A DNA stretch of 64,000 bases from Niveibacterium umoris (GCF_014197015.1 NZ_JACIET010000001.1:1488001-1552000), one strand, 5' to 3'. Shown: positions 40,714 to 51,964, counted from the stretch's first letter. The notes: generated by a model from the sequence alone, not told the origin. Numbers and translations: made by a program.

Positions 40714-42024
40714 TCAGCCTACGTAGATCTTGCTGCCTTCACGCTGTTGCTCAAGCGGAACCAAGCATCGCTTGTTATCAACGTGATATTGGAATTCGCT
40801 ACGGAAATGCTTGATGAAACTCTTCACAGGCATCGCTGCAGCATCACCAAGCGCGCAAATCGTCCGCCCCATGATGTTGTCCGAAACACTATCAAGAAGA
40901 TCAAGGTCTTCCGGTCGGCCTAGCCCGTGCTCGATTCGGTGAATGACTCGATACAGCCACCCAGTACCCTCACGGCAAGGGGTGCATTGACCGCACGACT
41001 CTTCGTGGTAGAAATACGAGAGACGCTCAAGCGCTTTGACCATGCAGGTGCTTTCGTCCATCACAATCACCGCACCCGAACCTAACATCGAACCCGCCTT
41101 GGAAATCGAGTCGTAATCCAAGGTGCAATCCATGATCACCGCTTCAGGAAGCACTGGAGCCGAGGACCCGCCGGGAATCACCGCTTTGAGGCGGCGACCA
41201 CCACGCATGCCCCCTGCCAATCCGAGCAATTCGGGAAACGGTGTCCCGAGGGCTACTTCGTAGTTACCGGGGCGGTTGACGTGACCAGAGACCGAGAACA
41301 ACTTAGTTCCGCCATTGTTCGGCTTCCCCAGATTCAAGAATGCATCACCGCCGTTGTTGATGATGTACGGTATCGACGCAAACGTCTCGGTGTTATTGAT
41401 CGTCGTCGGCTTGCCGTACAAGCCATAACTGGCGGGAAAGGGAGGCTTGAATCGGGGCTGCCCCTTCTTTCCTTCTATTGATTCCAGAAGTGCGGTTTCC
41501 TCACCACAGATATACGCACCGTAGCCATGATGCGCAAAGAGATCAAAGGAAAACGCAGAGCCAAGAATGTTGGCGCCAAGGTAACCGGCGGCTCTGGCCT
41601 CGGCCAAAGCCTCTTCGAAGCGTTCATAGACCTCGAAAATCTCGCCGTGAATATAGTTGTAGCCCCGCTCACACCCCATCGCATATCCGGCAATGATCAT
41701 GCCCTCAATGACCAAATGGGGGTTGAAGCGCAAGAGATCGCGATCCTTGAAGGTACCGGGCTCGCCTTCGTCGGAATTACAGCAAACATACTTCGCACCA
41801 GGGAACTGGCGCGGCATGAAACTCCATTTCAACCCCGTAGGGAAGCCCGCACCGCCGCGCCCGCGCAGCGCCGACTTCTTGACTTCGGCGATGATCACCT
41901 CAGGCGCCATTTCTTCGCCGATGATCTTCCGAAGCGCCGCGTAGCCCCCACGCTTGACGTAATCGGCAAGACGCCAAGAGCGATCACCGTCAAGCCCTGA
42001 AAGCATAAAGGCTTTATCACTCAT
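40714..42024 (-). CDS. nuoF: NADH-quinone oxidoreductase subunit F (NADH/FMN site)
   Basis: 436 residues from ATG 42024, which overlaps the nuoE stop as ATGA. NADH-binding [17 protein letters not shown] (about 62-78), FMN-binding [20 protein letters not shown], and the 4Fe-4S N3 motif [18 protein letters not shown] near the C-terminus are all complete. It oxidises NADH and passes electrons to FMN and N3. Confidence 0.97.
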   Translation of the reverse strand: MSDKAFMLSGLDGDRSWRLADYVKRGGYAALRKIIGEEMAPEVIIAEVKKSALRGRGGAGFPTGLKWSFMPRQFPGAKYVCCNSDEGEPGTFKDRDLLRFNPHLVIEGMIIAGYAMGCERGYNYIHGEIFEVYERFEEALAEARAAGYLGANILGSAFSFDLFAHHGYGAYICGEETALLESIEGKKGQPRFKPPFPASYGLYGKPTTINNTETFASIPYIINNGGDAFLNLGKPNNGGTKLFSVSGHVNRPGNYEVALGTPFPELLGLAGGMRGGRRLKAVIPGGSSAPVLPEAVIMDCTLDYDSISKAGSMLGSGAVIVMDESTCMVKALERLSYFYHEESCGQCTPCREGTGWLYRVIHRIEHGLGRPEDLDLLDSVSDNIMGRTICALGDAAAMPVKSFIKHFRSEFQYHVDNKRCLVPLEQQREGSKIYVG

Positions 42025-42497
42025 TTGCTCAGCTCGTCGATGAGTTGATCCATTTGGGACTCGGTCATTCGGCAGCACATCCGATGGTTATTGACCAGCA
42101 ACACCGGTGCATCCCCGCAAGCCCCCATGCACTCACCCTCTTTAAGAGTGAACTTGCCATCAGGAGTCGTCTGATTGAACTCAATACCGAGTTTCTTTTT
42201 CAGATATTCGCCCGCGTCAGCGCCACCCGAAAGCGCGCAGGGAAGATTCGTGCACACCGTGAGCTTGTAGTCACCGACCGCATGCAAATCGTACATGTTG
42301 TAGAAGCTAGCAACCTCGTAGGCTGCCATGGCCGGCATATCCAGATACGCAGCGACAAACTCAATTACTGCCGAATCAAGCCATCGCTTTTCCTGCTGAG
42401 CAATACGGAGTGCAGCCATCACCGCCGACTGTTTCTGATCGGCAGGATACTTCTGAACTTCACGATCTATTTTTACTAATGATTCGGAGCTCAGCAT
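42021..42497 (-). CDS. nuoE: NADH-quinone oxidoreductase subunit E (2Fe-2S N1a)
   Basis: 158 residues. The thioredoxin-like fold carries the four cluster Cys as [11 protein letters not shown] and [16 protein letters not shown]. It sits with NuoF at the tip of the peripheral arm. ATGA overlap with nuoF; about 36 bp after nuoD. Confidence 0.96.
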   Translation of the reverse strand: MLSSESLVKIDREVQKYPADQKQSAVMAALRIAQQEKRWLDSAVIEFVAAYLDMPAMAAYEVASFYNMYDLHAVGDYKLTVCTNLPCALSGGADAGEYLKKKLGIEFNQTTPDGKFTLKEGECMGACGDAPVLLVNNHRMCCRMTESQMDQLIDELSK

Positions 42498-42533
42498 GAC
42501 TCGTCCATCTCTCTCACGAACACGTATTTTCGA

Positions 42534-43787
42534 TTAGCGGTCAATTTCGCCAAAGACGATATCCATCGTTCCGATGATCGCAACAACGTCGGCGAGCATA
42601 TGGCCGCGCGCAATCGCATCCATCGCAGCGAGGTGCGCAAATCCGGGTGCCCGCAGCTTGACGCGATAAGGCTTGTTAGCCCCATCCGATATCGCGTAAA
42701 CCCCAAATTCGCCCTTCGGATGCTCGACTGCGGCGTAAGCTTCGCCTTCAGGAACGTGCATTCCTTCGGTAAAAAGCTTGAAGTGATGAATCAACTCCTC
42801 CATGTTCTCCTTCATCGAGACACGAGAGGGTGGAGCCACCTTGTAGTTATCACAAATCACCGGACCTGGATTCTTTCGCAACCAATCAATGCATTGCTTG
42901 ATGATCCGGTTGGATTGCCGCATCTCTTCCATCCGGACAAGATAGCGATCATAGCAATCGCCATTCACACCGACAGGGATGTCGAAGTCGACACGATCGT
43001 AGACCTCGTATGGCTGCTTCTTTCGAAGATCCCACTCAACTCCAGATCCGCGAAGCATGGCCCCTGTGAAACCGTGAGCAAGCGCCTCTTCTGGCGAGAC
43101 AACACCGATACCAACTGTACGCTGCTTCCAGATCCGGTTATCAGTGAGCAACGTCTCGTACTCATCTACATAGCCCGGAAAGCGGCTGACGAAATCGTCC
43201 AGAAAGTCAAGCAACGAACCCTCGCGGGCCGCATTCTGTTTCGCGACGGTCGATGCATTGCGGAACTTCGAGACTTCGTATTTCGGCATGCGATCAGGCA
43301 AATCCCGATACACGCCGCCGGGTCGGTAGTAGGCGGCATGCATACGAGCGCCGGATACCGCCTCGTACGCATCCATCAAATCCTCACGCTCCCTGAAGGT
43401 ATAGAGAACCATCGTCATCGCACCAATGTCCAGTGCATGAGTTCCGATGTTGAGGAGGTGGTTCAGGATTCGAGTAATTTCGTCAAACATTACCCGGATG
43501 TATTGAGCGCGAAGCGGAACTTCTTGCCCAAGCAGGCGCTCGATGGCCATGCAGTAGGCATGCTCATTGCACATCATAGAGACGTAGTCAAGACGGTCCA
43601 TGTATGGCACCGACTGAATCCAAGTGCGCGTCTCCGCCAATTTTTCGGTACCGCGATGGAGAAGACCGATGTGCGGATCAGCCCGCTCGACAACCTCCCC
43701 ATCAAGCTCTAGAACAAGCCTCAAAACACCGTGGGCGGACGGATGCTGAGGACCGAAATTGATCGTGTAGTTACGAATTTCAGACAT
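42534..43787 (-). CDS. nuoD: NADH-quinone oxidoreductase subunit D
   Basis: 417 residues from ATG 43787 ([20 protein letters not shown]). The 49-kDa subunit, with HPSAHG and HRGTEKLAE lining the quinone site; the conserved His and Tyr ([30 protein letters not shown]) bind the quinone head. It overlaps nuoC by eight bases. Normal length for separate NuoC/NuoD organisms (no CD fusion). Confidence 0.97.
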   Translation of the reverse strand: MSEIRNYTINFGPQHPSAHGVLRLVLELDGEVVERADPHIGLLHRGTEKLAETRTWIQSVPYMDRLDYVSMMCNEHAYCMAIERLLGQEVPLRAQYIRVMFDEITRILNHLLNIGTHALDIGAMTMVLYTFREREDLMDAYEAVSGARMHAAYYRPGGVYRDLPDRMPKYEVSKFRNASTVAKQNAAREGSLLDFLDDFVSRFPGYVDEYETLLTDNRIWKQRTVGIGVVSPEEALAHGFTGAMLRGSGVEWDLRKKQPYEVYDRVDFDIPVGVNGDCYDRYLVRMEEMRQSNRIIKQCIDWLRKNPGPVICDNYKVAPPSRVSMKENMEELIHHFKLFTEGMHVPEGEAYAAVEHPKGEFGVYAISDGANKPYRVKLRAPGFAHLAAMDAIARGHMLADVVAIIGTMDIVFGEIDR

Positions 43788-44385
43788 TGCCTGCCTGCCC
43801 ATAGTTGCCTTCACGAACGATCCGGGGCGTCACCTCTCTCGGCTCAATCGAGACCGGTTGGTAAATAACGCGCCCCTGCTCAGAGTCGTAACGCATCTCA
43901 ACGTAGCCGGAAACCGGAAAATCCTTACGGAACGGATGCCCAACAAATCCATAGTCCGTGAGAATACGTCGCAAATCCGGATGACCTTCAAACATCAGGC
44001 CATAGAGATCGAAAGCCTCGCGCTCAAACCAATTGGCGCTAGGCCAGACCGTCGACACCGAATCGACAACAGGAAAGCTATCCGATTGAGCAAACGTTCT
44101 CAGGCGCAAACGCCAGTTATGACTAACAGAAAGCAGATGGGCAACAGCAGCAAAACGAGGGACAGACCCACTGCGCGTAGCATGGGAACTGTAATCCACG
44201 CCACACAAGTCGATCAATTGTTCAAATCCGAGTTCGGCGCTATCCCTCAGTATCAGGGCGGCCGCCAAATAATCCTTGGACGCCACCTCAAGCGTTACTT
44301 CACCTCGATCGCAAACAAGCGAGTAAGTCTTATCGGCAAGGCGCGCACGCAGACTTTCCTGCAATCGTTCCAGTTTTGCACTCAT
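43780..44385 (-). CDS. nuoC: NADH-quinone oxidoreductase subunit C
   Basis: 201 residues from ATG 44385. The 30-kDa subunit signature is [20 protein letters not shown] followed by [20 protein letters not shown]-terminal 100 residues are more variable, as usual. It docks beside NuoD and NuoB. Its last eight bases overlap nuoD. Confidence 0.96.
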   Translation of the reverse strand: MSAKLERLQESLRARLADKTYSLVCDRGEVTLEVASKDYLAAALILRDSAELGFEQLIDLCGVDYSSHATRSGSVPRFAAVAHLLSVSHNWRLRLRTFAQSDSFPVVDSVSTVWPSANWFEREAFDLYGLMFEGHPDLRRILTDYGFVGHPFRKDFPVSGYVEMRYDSEQGRVIYQPVSIEPREVTPRIVREGNYGQAGNV

Positions 44386-44399
44386 GCGATTTCTCTGCG

Positions 44400-44876
44400 C
44401 TATCGGGCAATGGTATTGGTACGCTTGATCTTGTTTTGCAGCTGAATGATCCCGTACACCAAGGCTTCTGCTGTAGGCGGACATCCCGGCACATAAACAT
44501 CGACCGGCACTATGCGATCACACCCTCGGACAACCGAGTAGGAGTAATGATAATAACCGCCGCCATTGGCGCAGGACCCCATGGAAATGACCCACCGAGG
44601 CTCAGCCATCTGATCATAGACGCGACGCAAGGCAGGCCCCATCTTATTGCAGAGAGTGCCCGCCACAATCATGAGATCTGACTGTCTCGGGCTTGGCCGG
44701 AACACCACGCCAAAGCGATCAAGGTCATAACGCGAACAGCCAGCATGAATCATCTCGACCGCACAGCACGCCAAGCCAAACGTCATAGGCCAAAGCGATC
44801 CCGTTCGAGTCCAGTTGATAACGCCATCGAGCGTTGTCGTCACGAACCCCTCGCGGAAGACACCCTCTACACTCAT
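44400..44876 (-). CDS. nuoB: NADH-quinone oxidoreductase subunit B (cluster N2)
   Basis: 158 residues from ATG 44876 (GGGGGAG before it). Carries the N2 cluster ligands: the adjacent Cys pair in [14 protein letters not shown], the Cys in [13 protein letters not shown], and the Cys in [16 protein letters not shown]2 passes electrons to quinone. 14 bp before nuoC. Confidence 0.97.
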   Translation of the reverse strand: MSVEGVFREGFVTTTLDGVINWTRTGSLWPMTFGLACCAVEMIHAGCSRYDLDRFGVVFRPSPRQSDLMIVAGTLCNKMGPALRRVYDQMAEPRWVISMGSCANGGGYYHYSYSVVRGCDRIVPVDVYVPGCPPTAEALVYGIIQLQNKIKRTNTIAR

Positions 44877-44915
44877 CACTCCCCCTCAAACCCCGACAAA
44901 CCGTTGACTGACGTG

Positions 44916-45290
44916 CTACTCCCAGTCAAGTGCGCCGCGTTTGCGAATATAGACATACCCCACGACGAGAATGCCAAGAAAAACAAGCATCTCAAAGAAA
45001 CCGAATAGCCTCAGTGACTCATTGGCAGCAATTTCTCGCAAAATTGAAGCCCAAGGAATCAGGAAGGCGACTTCTATGTCGAAAAGGATAAACAGGATTG
45101 CAATCAGGTAGTAGCGAACATCGAATTTGATGCGCGCATCTTCGAACGCCTCAAATCCGCATTCGTACGGCGACAACTTCTCCGGCTCGGGATTGTTGCG
45201 CCCAAGCACTCGCCCCGCGAGAAGCATTACGCCGCCTACCGCAATACCGACAAGAATGAAAATCAATACCGGAAAATAGTTCGCGAGCAT
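44916..45290 (-). CDS. nuoA: NADH-quinone oxidoreductase subunit A
   Basis: 124 residues from ATG 45290, three TM helices. Signature [20 protein letters not shown] on the loop next to the quinone chamber and [15 protein letters not shown] in helix 2. First gene of the nuo operon; a terminator and tRNA-Leu lie just upstream, so the nuo promoter should be in the 30-60 bp before the start or overlap the tRNA terminator. Confidence 0.95.
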   Translation of the reverse strand: MLANYFPVLIFILVGIAVGGVMLLAGRVLGRNNPEPEKLSPYECGFEAFEDARIKFDVRYYLIAILFILFDIEVAFLIPWASILREIAANESLRLFGFFEMLVFLGILVVGYVYIRKRGALDWE

Positions 45291-45320
45291 GATCGTAAAG
45301 TCGGGAATTGCATCAGATGG

Positions 45321-45347
45321 AAAAACGCCCGCATACGCGGGCGTTTC
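45321..45347 (-). terminator. Terminator between tRNA-Leu and nuoA
   Basis: AACGCCCGC-GTAT-GCGGGCGTT followed by TTT on the minus strand: a perfect 9-bp stem and short T-tract, 8 bp after the tRNA 3' end. It separates the secG/tRNA-Leu transcript from the nuo operon. Confidence 0.85.
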
Positions 45348-45354
45348 GAAATTA

Positions 45355-45439
45355 TGGTGCCGACGGTGAGACTCGAACTCACACGGCTTGCGCCACCACC
45401 CCCTCAAGATGGCGTGTCTACCAATTTCACCACGTCGGC
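45355..45439 (-). tRNA. tRNA-Leu (GAG)
   Basis: 85 nt with encoded CCA. Acceptor GCCGACG/CGTCGGC; anticodon stem CCATC/GGTGG with loop TTGAGGG, anticodon GAG; long variable arm TGGCGCAAGCCG; T arm with GAGTTCGAGTCTC. Located between secG and nuoA, as in other betaproteobacteria. Confidence 0.95.
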
Positions 45440-45494
45440 ACGCTTACAACAGGAAAGAATTATAAACAAAGTCACTCAATTTGCCAAGAGCGAC

Positions 45495-45845
45495 TTATTT
45501 CGGAATCTCTTGGGCTGGGCCTGCCGGCTTCGCCGGCTGAGACGATGCCGGCGCCGACTGCTCAACAGTGGCAGCATCCATCACACTGCGGGAAACACCG
45601 CCACGATGGCTCGCCAGATAAGTCAGAGCGAGGCTGGTCACAAAGAATGCTGTCGCCAGCGCAGCAGTCGTGCGACTCAGGAAATTCGCCGACCCCGACG
45701 CTCCAAACAGGCTGCCTGAGGCGCCACCACCAAACGAGGCACCAAGATCCGCACCCTTACCATGCTGAACCAGCACCAAACCAATCACTGCCACACCAAC
45801 CAGCACATGCACGGTCAGCACTAGGCCAAAAAATATTCCGCTCAC
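45495..45845 (-). CDS. secG: Preprotein translocase subunit SecG
   Basis: 116 residues if started at GTG 45845, where the membrane segment begins (SGIFFGLVLTVHVLVGVAVI). After TM1 comes the conserved LVQHGKGADLGASFGGG loop, then TTAALATAFFVTSLALTYLA as TM2, and an Ala/Pro-rich tail. SecG helps SecYE move proteins across the inner membrane. The tail after TM2 is about 40 residues and low in complexity. In many relatives tpiA precedes secG; here glmM does. Confidence 0.9.
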   Translation of the reverse strand: MSGIFFGLVLTVHVLVGVAVIGLVLVQHGKGADLGASFGGGASGSLFGASGSANFLSRTTAALATAFFVTSLALTYLASHRGGVSRSVMDAATVEQSAPASSQPAKPAGPAQEIPK

Positions 45846-46033
45846 AGGAAGCCCCGAATTTTGCCGCAAAACGTAGCAGTCTAGCGGATCTCTACTTTAA
45901 CGACAAGCCAAGCAAGATCTCGACATGATGAAGGCGTAGCGCCTCAACGGCTCGCGCTGCTCAACTCATGGAACGGGACGAAATCGGGCGTTTTCACCAA
46001 CACCTGCTGCTTGGCTGCATGCGCAAGGGTCAG

Positions 46034-47389
46034 TCACTCAAGGGCAGAGCGGACCACCGTCGCCAAACGTTGCGCGATGTTCCCGACTTTTGCTTCGTCT
46101 TGGCCCTCCACCATGACGCGCAAGAGTGGTTCGGTCCCAGAAGCCCGCAGCAATACGCGTCCTTTGTCCGCCAACTCACTTTCCGCCGAAGCGACAGCTT
46201 CTGAGATTGCACGATCGGACTGCCAGTCAAAACCTTCTTTGATTCTCACGTTTATAAGCTTTTGAGGATAGAAGGAGAGATCCTGGCACGCTTGGGCAAG
46301 CGTTTCGTTTCGAATACGGAGAGCCGCCAATACCTGCAATGCCGAGACAATTCCATCGCCCGTCGTGTGCCGGTCGAGGCAGAGTATGTGGCCTGAGTTT
46401 TCGCCCCCAAGCTTCCAGCCCCGCTCTTCCAAACGCTCGAGCACATAGCGGTCACCCACCTTGGCGCGAATGAATGGAACCCCGAGCGCCTCAATGGCTC
46501 TCTGAAAGCCGAGATTGCTCATAAGCGTTCCCACCACACCCGGAAGCCGGCTTTGTTCATTCTGCATGCGGGCGATGACGTAAATCAGCATATCGCCGTC
46601 GTAGATCGCGCCATGACGATCAACCATTACGAGACGATCACCGTCGCCATCAAGGGAAATCCCGATATCGGCGCCCTGTGCAAGCGTGAATGTCCGAATC
46701 GACTCCGGAACGGTTGCGCCGACCTGGTCATTGATATTCAGGCCATTGGGTTCCTTCCCTATTGCAACAACCTCCGCGCCAAGCTCATGAAACACGCGAG
46801 GCGCAATGTGGTATGCAGCGCCATGAGCACAATCGACAGCGATCTTCAGTCCGCGCAGATCCAGATCCGTCGGAAATGTGCTCTTGCAGAACTCAATGTA
46901 GCGCCCCGCGGCGTCATCAATTCGCCTCGCACGACCAATTGCCGCCGAATCTGCGCATCCGATTGGCTCATCAATGCGCGCCTCTATGGCCGCCTCGACC
47001 GCGTCGGGAAGCTTTGCACCGCGAGCCGAAAAGAACTTGATTCCGTTATCAAAGTAGGGATTGTGGGAAGCCGAGATGACGACCCCAGCATCAAGACGGA
47101 GCGCTCGCGTCAAGTAAGCCACACCTGGCGTAGGAATCGGCCCCGCCAGCACAACATCGACACCAGCAGCGGCAAAGCCCGCCTCAAGTGCCGCTTCAAG
47201 CATGTAACCAGACACGCGAGTGTCTTTTCCGATCAATACAGTTGGACGTTCATGTCCACGCGTTCCATGTTGCTCTGCGCACAAGGTACGCCCCGCCGCG
47301 TATCCAAGTCGCATGACGAATTCGGGAGTGATCGGCGCATCACCAACCCGACCCCGAACACCATCTGTACCAAAATACTTTCGACTCAT
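46034..47389 (-). CDS. glmM: Phosphoglucosamine mutase
   Basis: 451 residues from ATG 47389 ([20 protein letters not shown]). Active-site serine loop [18 protein letters not shown] (about residue 107), magnesium loop [14 protein letters not shown] (about 245), sugar loop GGENSGHI, and phosphate-binding [15 protein letters not shown] at the end are intact. It makes glucosamine-1-phosphate from the 6-phosphate for UDP-GlcNAc, so it feeds peptidoglycan and LPS. It follows folP by about 47 bp, the common order ftsH-folP-glmM. Confidence 0.96.
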   Translation of the reverse strand: MSRKYFGTDGVRGRVGDAPITPEFVMRLGYAAGRTLCAEQHGTRGHERPTVLIGKDTRVSGYMLEAALEAGFAAAGVDVVLAGPIPTPGVAYLTRALRLDAGVVISASHNPYFDNGIKFFSARGAKLPDAVEAAIEARIDEPIGCADSAAIGRARRIDDAAGRYIEFCKSTFPTDLDLRGLKIAVDCAHGAAYHIAPRVFHELGAEVVAIGKEPNGLNINDQVGATVPESIRTFTLAQGADIGISLDGDGDRLVMVDRHGAIYDGDMLIYVIARMQNEQSRLPGVVGTLMSNLGFQRAIEALGVPFIRAKVGDRYVLERLEERGWKLGGENSGHILCLDRHTTGDGIVSALQVLAALRIRNETLAQACQDLSFYPQKLINVRIKEGFDWQSDRAISEAVASAESELADKGRVLLRASGTEPLLRVMVEGQDEAKVGNIAQRLATVVRSALE

Positions 47390-47436
47390 TGTCTTCCAAT
47401 ACCTTTTCTCGTTTGGCGCGTGGCGCCATTGGCAGG

Positions 47437-48285
47437 TCAGCAGCCGCTGCGTGCGTTGATGGATCCGCCGAGTTTCTGCCAGACTTTTAGCCCCGCGACA
47501 GTCTGCGCAACATCGTGAACACGGAGGATGGTGGCACCACGCGATGCGGCCGCGACTGCAGCAACGACACTCGGAACAACTCGCTGATCGACGGGGAGCT
47601 CGGTAATCTCGCCAAGCATTGATTTCCTCGAGACCCCAACCAGCACAGGTGCAAGTTCGCCAAAGCGCTCCAGCGCACCAAATAGCGCAAGATTGTGCGC
47701 CAGAGTCTTGCCAAATCCAAAACCGGGGTCGATCAGGATGCATTCAGACTCGATACCTGCATCGAGTGCGGCCAGCTTTCGCGCGTGAAGAAATGACCAG
47801 ACTTCGTCTACAGCATCGTCATAGCGCGGCGCATTTTGCATGTCACCCGGCTCACCCTTCTTGTGCATCAGGCACACGGCACAGTCGCTCGCTGCGACGG
47901 CCTCCATGGCGCCCGGCGCTTGCAATGCGTTGATGTCGTTAATGAGCGAGGCGCCGACGGCAATTGAAGCTGCCATGACTTCAGGTTTTGTCGTATCGAC
48001 CGAAACCGGGACGCCAAGGCGGGCGATGGCCTCCACGACCGGCACCACCCGACGCATTTCCTCGTCTAGCGAAACGCTTGCTGCACCGGGCCGGGACGAT
48101 TCACCACCCACGTCGATGATGTCCGCCCCTGCCGCGATGGCCATTTGCGCACTATTGACGGCAGCATCGATTCGATTGCCGAACCCATCCCCCGAAAACG
48201 AGTCGGGGGTGACGTTGATGATGGCCATCACGAGCGGACGGGCAACAGGCAGATCGAATCTGCCGATTTTCAAGTGCTGTGGCAT
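47437..48285 (-). CDS. folP: Dihydropteroate synthase
   Basis: 282 residues. Both family signatures are present: [15 protein letters not shown] (pterin/phosphate loop) and [16 protein letters not shown]; later [20 protein letters not shown] and [12 protein letters not shown] with RVHDVAQT near the C-terminus. It condenses p-aminobenzoate with the pterin diphosphate, the sulfonamide target. About 50 bp after ftsH, with a hairpin between. Confidence 0.96.
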   Translation of the reverse strand: MPQHLKIGRFDLPVARPLVMAIINVTPDSFSGDGFGNRIDAAVNSAQMAIAAGADIIDVGGESSRPGAASVSLDEEMRRVVPVVEAIARLGVPVSVDTTKPEVMAASIAVGASLINDINALQAPGAMEAVAASDCAVCLMHKKGEPGDMQNAPRYDDAVDEVWSFLHARKLAALDAGIESECILIDPGFGFGKTLAHNLALFGALERFGELAPVLVGVSRKSMLGEITELPVDQRVVPSVVAAVAAASRGATILRVHDVAQTVAGLKVWQKLGGSINARSGC

Positions 48286-48294
48286 CTAAAGAAG

Positions 48295-48316
48295 TTGGGC
48301 CGGCGAGCCGGCCCAA
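48295..48316 (-). terminator. GC-rich hairpin between ftsH and folP
   Basis: TTGGGCCGG-CTCG-CCGGCCCAA: 9-bp perfect stem, 24 bp after the ftsH stop. The following CTTCTTT is T-rich but interrupted. It may only partly stop transcription so that folP and glmM are read at lower level. Confidence 0.55.
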
Positions 48317-48339
48317 GTGGGTGAGTACGCGCCCCAGGT

Positions 48340-50226
48340 TCAGGCAGGGGCAGTTGCGCTTGGCGCGGGTCCGGCCGGCCCATCGGAGGCCGAAGGCTTC
48401 GCTTGCGACGAAGCGTGCGGTGCGCGCACCGGGCGACCGGCCATGATGTCGCCAATCTGTTCCGCGTCGATCGTTTCCCATTCGAGAAGCGCAGCGGTCA
48501 TGGCTTCAACCTTGTCGCGATTCTCTTCGAGGATCTTTCTGGCCAACGCATACTGGCTATCGACGATTCTCCGGATCTCGATATCAACCTGCTGAAGGGT
48601 TGCTTCGGAAAGGTTCTTGTGAGTCGTAATCGAACGCCCAAGGAACACTTCACCGTCGTTTTCGGCATAAACCATTGGCCCCAATGCGTCCGACATCCCA
48701 TAGCGAGTAACCATGTCTCGCGCGATGCTTGTCGCACGCTCGAAATCGTTTGAAGCGCCAGTGGAAACCTTGCCGACAAAGATTTCCTCGGCCACACGAC
48801 CACCAAATGCCATACAAATCTGCGCCAGCATTTGATCCCGATAGAGACTGAAGCGATCCATCTCAGGCAGGGACCACGTCACCCCAAGCGCCCGCCCACG
48901 CGGAATCACGGTCACTTTGTGGACCGGATCACAACCGGGCAGCACCGAACCGATGATCGCGTGCCCCGACTCATGGTACGCAGTGGCGCGCTTTTCCTCG
49001 GGCTGGATCACCATCGACTTGCGCTCGGCGCCCATGAAGATCTTGTCCTTGGCGCGCTCAAAATCGTCCATATCAACAAGACGTTTATTCGAACGCGCTG
49101 CGAACAGCGCAGCCTCATTGACCAAGTTCGCAAGGTCGGCACCGGACATTCCAGGTGTTCCGCGAGCCAAGACATTGGCATCGACGTCGGGGCCTACCGG
49201 CACCTTGCGCATATGAACCTTGATGATCTGTTCACGTCCGCGGATATCCGGCAACGGCACCACGACCTGGCGGTCGAAACGACCAGGACGCAGCAGGGCA
49301 GGATCCAGAACATCAGGGCGGTTCGTCGCAGCGATCACGATAACGCCGGTTTGACCCTCAAAACCGTCCATCTCCACGAGCAACTGGTTCAGCGTTTGTT
49401 CGCGCTCGTCGTTGCCGCCGCCCAGTCCAGCGCCGCGCTGGCGACCAACCGCGTCGATTTCGTCAATGAACACAATGCAGGGCGCCTGCTTCTTCGCGTT
49501 CTCGAACATGTCGCGAACCCGGGCCGCTCCGACGCCAACAAACATCTCGACGAAGTCGGAACCGGAGATTGAGAAGAACGGTACCTTGGCCTCGCCTGCA
49601 ATCGCTTTGGCAAGCAAGGTCTTGCCGGTGCCGGGGGATCCAACCATCAGCACGCCTTTGGGGATACGGCCGCCGAGTTTCTGGAACTTCGAAGGGTCGC
49701 GCAGAAAATCGACAAGCTCGGCAACCTCTTCCTTGGCTTCGTCGCAACCAGCAACGTCAGCGAAGGTAATGCTGTTTGTCGATTCATCGAGCATCCGCGC
49801 ACGGCTCTTGCCGAACGAGAACGCGCCGCCACGGCCACCGCCCTGCATCTGTCGCATGAAGAAGACCCACACGCCGATCAGCAACAGCATCGGGAACCAA
49901 GACACGAAGATGCTCATCAACAACGACTGCTCTTCTTCAGGCTTCGCGGTGATCTTGACCCCGTAGCGCATAAGGTCGCTCACCATCCACAGATCCTGGG
50001 TACCAGGCGTGAAAACCGTGATCTGCTTGTTGTCCTGGGTCGTCGCTCGCACGGTGCGGCCTTCGATCGTCACCTTCGCGATCCGCCCCTGCTTCGCCTC
50101 CTCCATGAACTGGGAGTATTCCATCTGGCTTTGCGCCGTCTGGCGATTGTTGAACTGGTTGAAAACCGTCATCAGCACGATGCCGATCACCAGCCAGATC
50201 GCTAAATTCTTGAAAAGATTGTTCAA
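48340..50226 (-). CDS. ftsH: ATP-dependent zinc metalloprotease FtsH
   Basis: 628 residues. The start codon is TTG at 50226, supported by GAAGGAAG seven bases upstream and by the family N-terminus ([20 protein letters not shown]). Two TM helices (about 7-25 and 100-120) enclose a periplasmic domain. The AAA domain has Walker A GSPGTGKT, Walker [13 protein letters not shown], and the [23 protein letters not shown]. The protease zinc motif is HESGH ([11 protein letters not shown]), with a downstream Asp. The C-terminus is Pro/Ala-rich. FtsH degrades SecY, LpxC, sigma-32 and other membrane or regulatory proteins. Confidence 0.97.
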   Translation of the reverse strand: MNNLFKNLAIWLVIGIVLMTVFNQFNNRQTAQSQMEYSQFMEEAKQGRIAKVTIEGRTVRATTQDNKQITVFTPGTQDLWMVSDLMRYGVKITAKPEEEQSLLMSIFVSWFPMLLLIGVWVFFMRQMQGGGRGGAFSFGKSRARMLDESTNSITFADVAGCDEAKEEVAELVDFLRDPSKFQKLGGRIPKGVLMVGSPGTGKTLLAKAIAGEAKVPFFSISGSDFVEMFVGVGAARVRDMFENAKKQAPCIVFIDEIDAVGRQRGAGLGGGNDEREQTLNQLLVEMDGFEGQTGVIVIAATNRPDVLDPALLRPGRFDRQVVVPLPDIRGREQIIKVHMRKVPVGPDVDANVLARGTPGMSGADLANLVNEAALFAARSNKRLVDMDDFERAKDKIFMGAERKSMVIQPEEKRATAYHESGHAIIGSVLPGCDPVHKVTVIPRGRALGVTWSLPEMDRFSLYRDQMLAQICMAFGGRVAEEIFVGKVSTGASNDFERATSIARDMVTRYGMSDALGPMVYAENDGEVFLGRSITTHKNLSEATLQQVDIEIRRIVDSQYALARKILEENRDKVEAMTAALLEWETIDAEQIGDIMAGRPVRAPHASSQAKPSASDGPAGPAPSATAPA

Positions 50227-50333
50227 GTCGCTTCCTTCTCAGGCCCGGACGGGGCCGCTGCCTACCGTAGACCAAGCCATTCTATGACCGTTCAATGCGT
50301 CGAGCCAATGGCACGCGCCACCGCCGCACAAAA

Positions 50334-50954
50334 TCACTGTCGCTTGCCAAGCCCCAGCAAATAGACCTCTGAACTCCGATCGCGCGATGCCGCCGGTTTG
50401 CGAACATGCACTTGGGAGAACACCCGCCCCATTGCCTTGCGGAATTCATCAAAGCCCGAGCCCTGGAAGACCTTGACCAGCATGTTGCCTCCCGACATCA
50501 GGTGACGCTCTGCAAAATCAAGTGCCAATTCGCACAGGTAGATCGAGCGGCCTTGATCGATCGTTGCAATACCAGAGATATTGGGGGCGATGTCCGAAAG
50601 AACAAGGTCCACCGCTCGACCGCCCAAACGTTCTTCAAGGGCAGCCAAGACCGACTCCTCTGTGAAGTCGCCCTGGATGAACTCCACCCCTTCTATCGGC
50701 GCAAACTCCAGCAGGTCGAGCGCAAAGACACGCCCCCCCGGCATGACTTTCTTGACCACCACCTGGGTCCAACTCCCCGGAGCTGCGCCCAGTTCAACGA
50801 CAACTTGCCCTTTGGCCAGCAAACGGTCCTTCTGGTCGATTTCAGTCAGCTTGAACGCCGCGCGAGAACGATAGCCTTCGGCCTTGGCGCGGTGCACCCA
50901 AGGGTCGTTCACATGCTCCTGCATCCACTGTTTGCTGGTCTTGGTCCGCTTCAT
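50334..50954 (-). CDS. rlmE: 23S rRNA 2'-O-ribose U2552 methyltransferase
   Basis: 206 residues from ATG 50954 ([20 protein letters not shown]). FtsJ family: [18 protein letters not shown] with the catalytic Lys, SAM loop [33 protein letters not shown] (catalytic Asp region), and [16 protein letters not shown] with a second catalytic Lys. It methylates U2552 in the A loop during late 50S assembly. It lies about 108 bp before ftsH in transcription order and is divergent from yhbY, the usual arrangement. Confidence 0.96.
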   Translation of the reverse strand: MKRTKTSKQWMQEHVNDPWVHRAKAEGYRSRAAFKLTEIDQKDRLLAKGQVVVELGAAPGSWTQVVVKKVMPGGRVFALDLLEFAPIEGVEFIQGDFTEESVLAALEERLGGRAVDLVLSDIAPNISGIATIDQGRSIYLCELALDFAERHLMSGGNMLVKVFQGSGFDEFRKAMGRVFSQVHVRKPAASRDRSSEVYLLGLGKRQ

Positions 50955-50989
50955 CGCACTAGAATGTTGGTTTGCACAGCAGATTTTCC

Positions 50990-51466
50990 ATGAAAACACT
51001 CACTTCAACCGAGCGTCGCGAACTACGCGCACGCGCACACGCCCTTGATCCGGTCGTCAGTATTGCTGAGAAAGGGCTCGCGCCGTCGGTTCTGAAAGAA
51101 ATCGACCGCTCGCTGACCGCGCACGAACTGATCAAGATCCGCGTCTTCGGCGACGACCGCGAGGCGCGTCACGCCTACATGACGACGATCTGCGACGAAC
51201 TGGGGTGCGCACCGGTGCAGATCATCGGGAAGCTACTGGTGGTCTTTCGTCCGGCTCCGGAAGCCGACGCCAAGCCAGAACCCAAGCTACCTGCCCGTCC
51301 AAGAACGGCGAGCCCACGTTCCAGCGCGAAAAGCGCCGGTTCGCGCGCCGGCAGTGCCCCACGCCCGGCCACCAAACTAAGGGGAAGCGCCCTCACCGGC
51401 GGAACCGCACGTCCGCGCACAACGGCGGTGCGTTCGGGCACCCCCCGCAAACCCAAGAGCCGCTGA
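50990..51466 (+). CDS. yhbY: CRS1/YhbY-type ribosome assembly RNA-binding protein
   Basis: 158 residues from ATG 50990. The first 95 form the YhbY domain: [20 protein letters not shown], then [20 protein letters not shown] and [20 protein letters not shown], with the [10 protein letters not shown] end. YhbY binds pre-50S particles. The remaining 60 residues are a low-complexity Ala/Pro/Ser/Arg tail (for example [19 protein letters not shown]) absent from the short E. coli protein; it is probably disordered and nucleic-acid binding. Divergent from rlmE, 35 bp apart. Confidence 0.93.
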   Translation: MKTLTSTERRELRARAHALDPVVSIAEKGLAPSVLKEIDRSLTAHELIKIRVFGDDREARHAYMTTICDELGCAPVQIIGKLLVVFRPAPEADAKPEPKLPARPRTASPRSSAKSAGSRAGSAPRPATKLRGSALTGGTARPRTTAVRSGTPRKPKSR

Positions 51467-51481
51467 CGGTTGCAGCGCTCT

Positions 51482-51517
51482 CTACAAGCCCGCGTCGTCA
51501 GCGACGCGGGCTTGTAG
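51482..51517. terminator. 16-bp perfect hairpin between convergent yhbY and the DUF4149 gene
   Basis: CTACAAGCCCGCGTCG and its exact complement around a 4-base loop. One arm encodes the last codons of the DUF4149 protein (T-S-P-R-R) and its stop is in the loop. Probably a bidirectional terminator, although T-runs are missing. Confidence 0.7.
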
Positions 51518-51962
51518 CTTCAAGGACCACGAGCGCTCCGCCGAGGCCGCTCTGGATTAGGTAGAGCACGCTCGAGATCCCGTGCCACGCAGCAAAACGG
51601 TCGCGCACCAGGCTCTCCATCACTTCTCGCGGAAACGCTTCGGCCTTCAATTGGGCGAGGATCGGCTGAATGCCGAACTGCGAGGCTAGCGTGAGCAGGA
51701 ACATTAGCAACACGATCCAGACGGATGCGCCCCTGAAGGACTGGGAGCCGCGCTCAATGACAATGAACAGGATGAGATAGAGCGCAGCACCAACGCCGAT
51801 CCACCCGACAGCCGAAAACAGGCGACCTGCAATCTGGCCAGCAAGGCTTCGGTCCGCCAGGCTCGAAAACAGCACCGGGGCGACGATGCCGCCGATGGTC
51901 CACAAGGCGCCTACCCACAACGTAAGCGCAAGCGCAAAAACGGGGCGTCCGATCTGCCGCAT
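51498..51962 (-). CDS. DUF4149 membrane protein
   Basis: 154 residues with four TM segments: PVFALALTLWVGALWTIGGI, GWIGVGAALYLILFIVIE, WIVLLMFLLTLASQFGIQP and a last helix near LYLIQSGLGGALVVLEA. Pattern and position (between greA and yhbY) match the DUF4149 family common in betaproteobacteria. Function unknown. It starts two bases after the greA stop, so it is probably cotranscribed with carAB-greA. Its last codons lie in a strong hairpin. Confidence 0.85.
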   Translation of the reverse strand: MRQIGRPVFALALTLWVGALWTIGGIVAPVLFSSLADRSLAGQIAGRLFSAVGWIGVGAALYLILFIVIERGSQSFRGASVWIVLLMFLLTLASQFGIQPILAQLKAEAFPREVMESLVRDRFAAWHGISSVLYLIQSGLGGALVVLEATSPRR

Positions 51963-51964
51963 CG

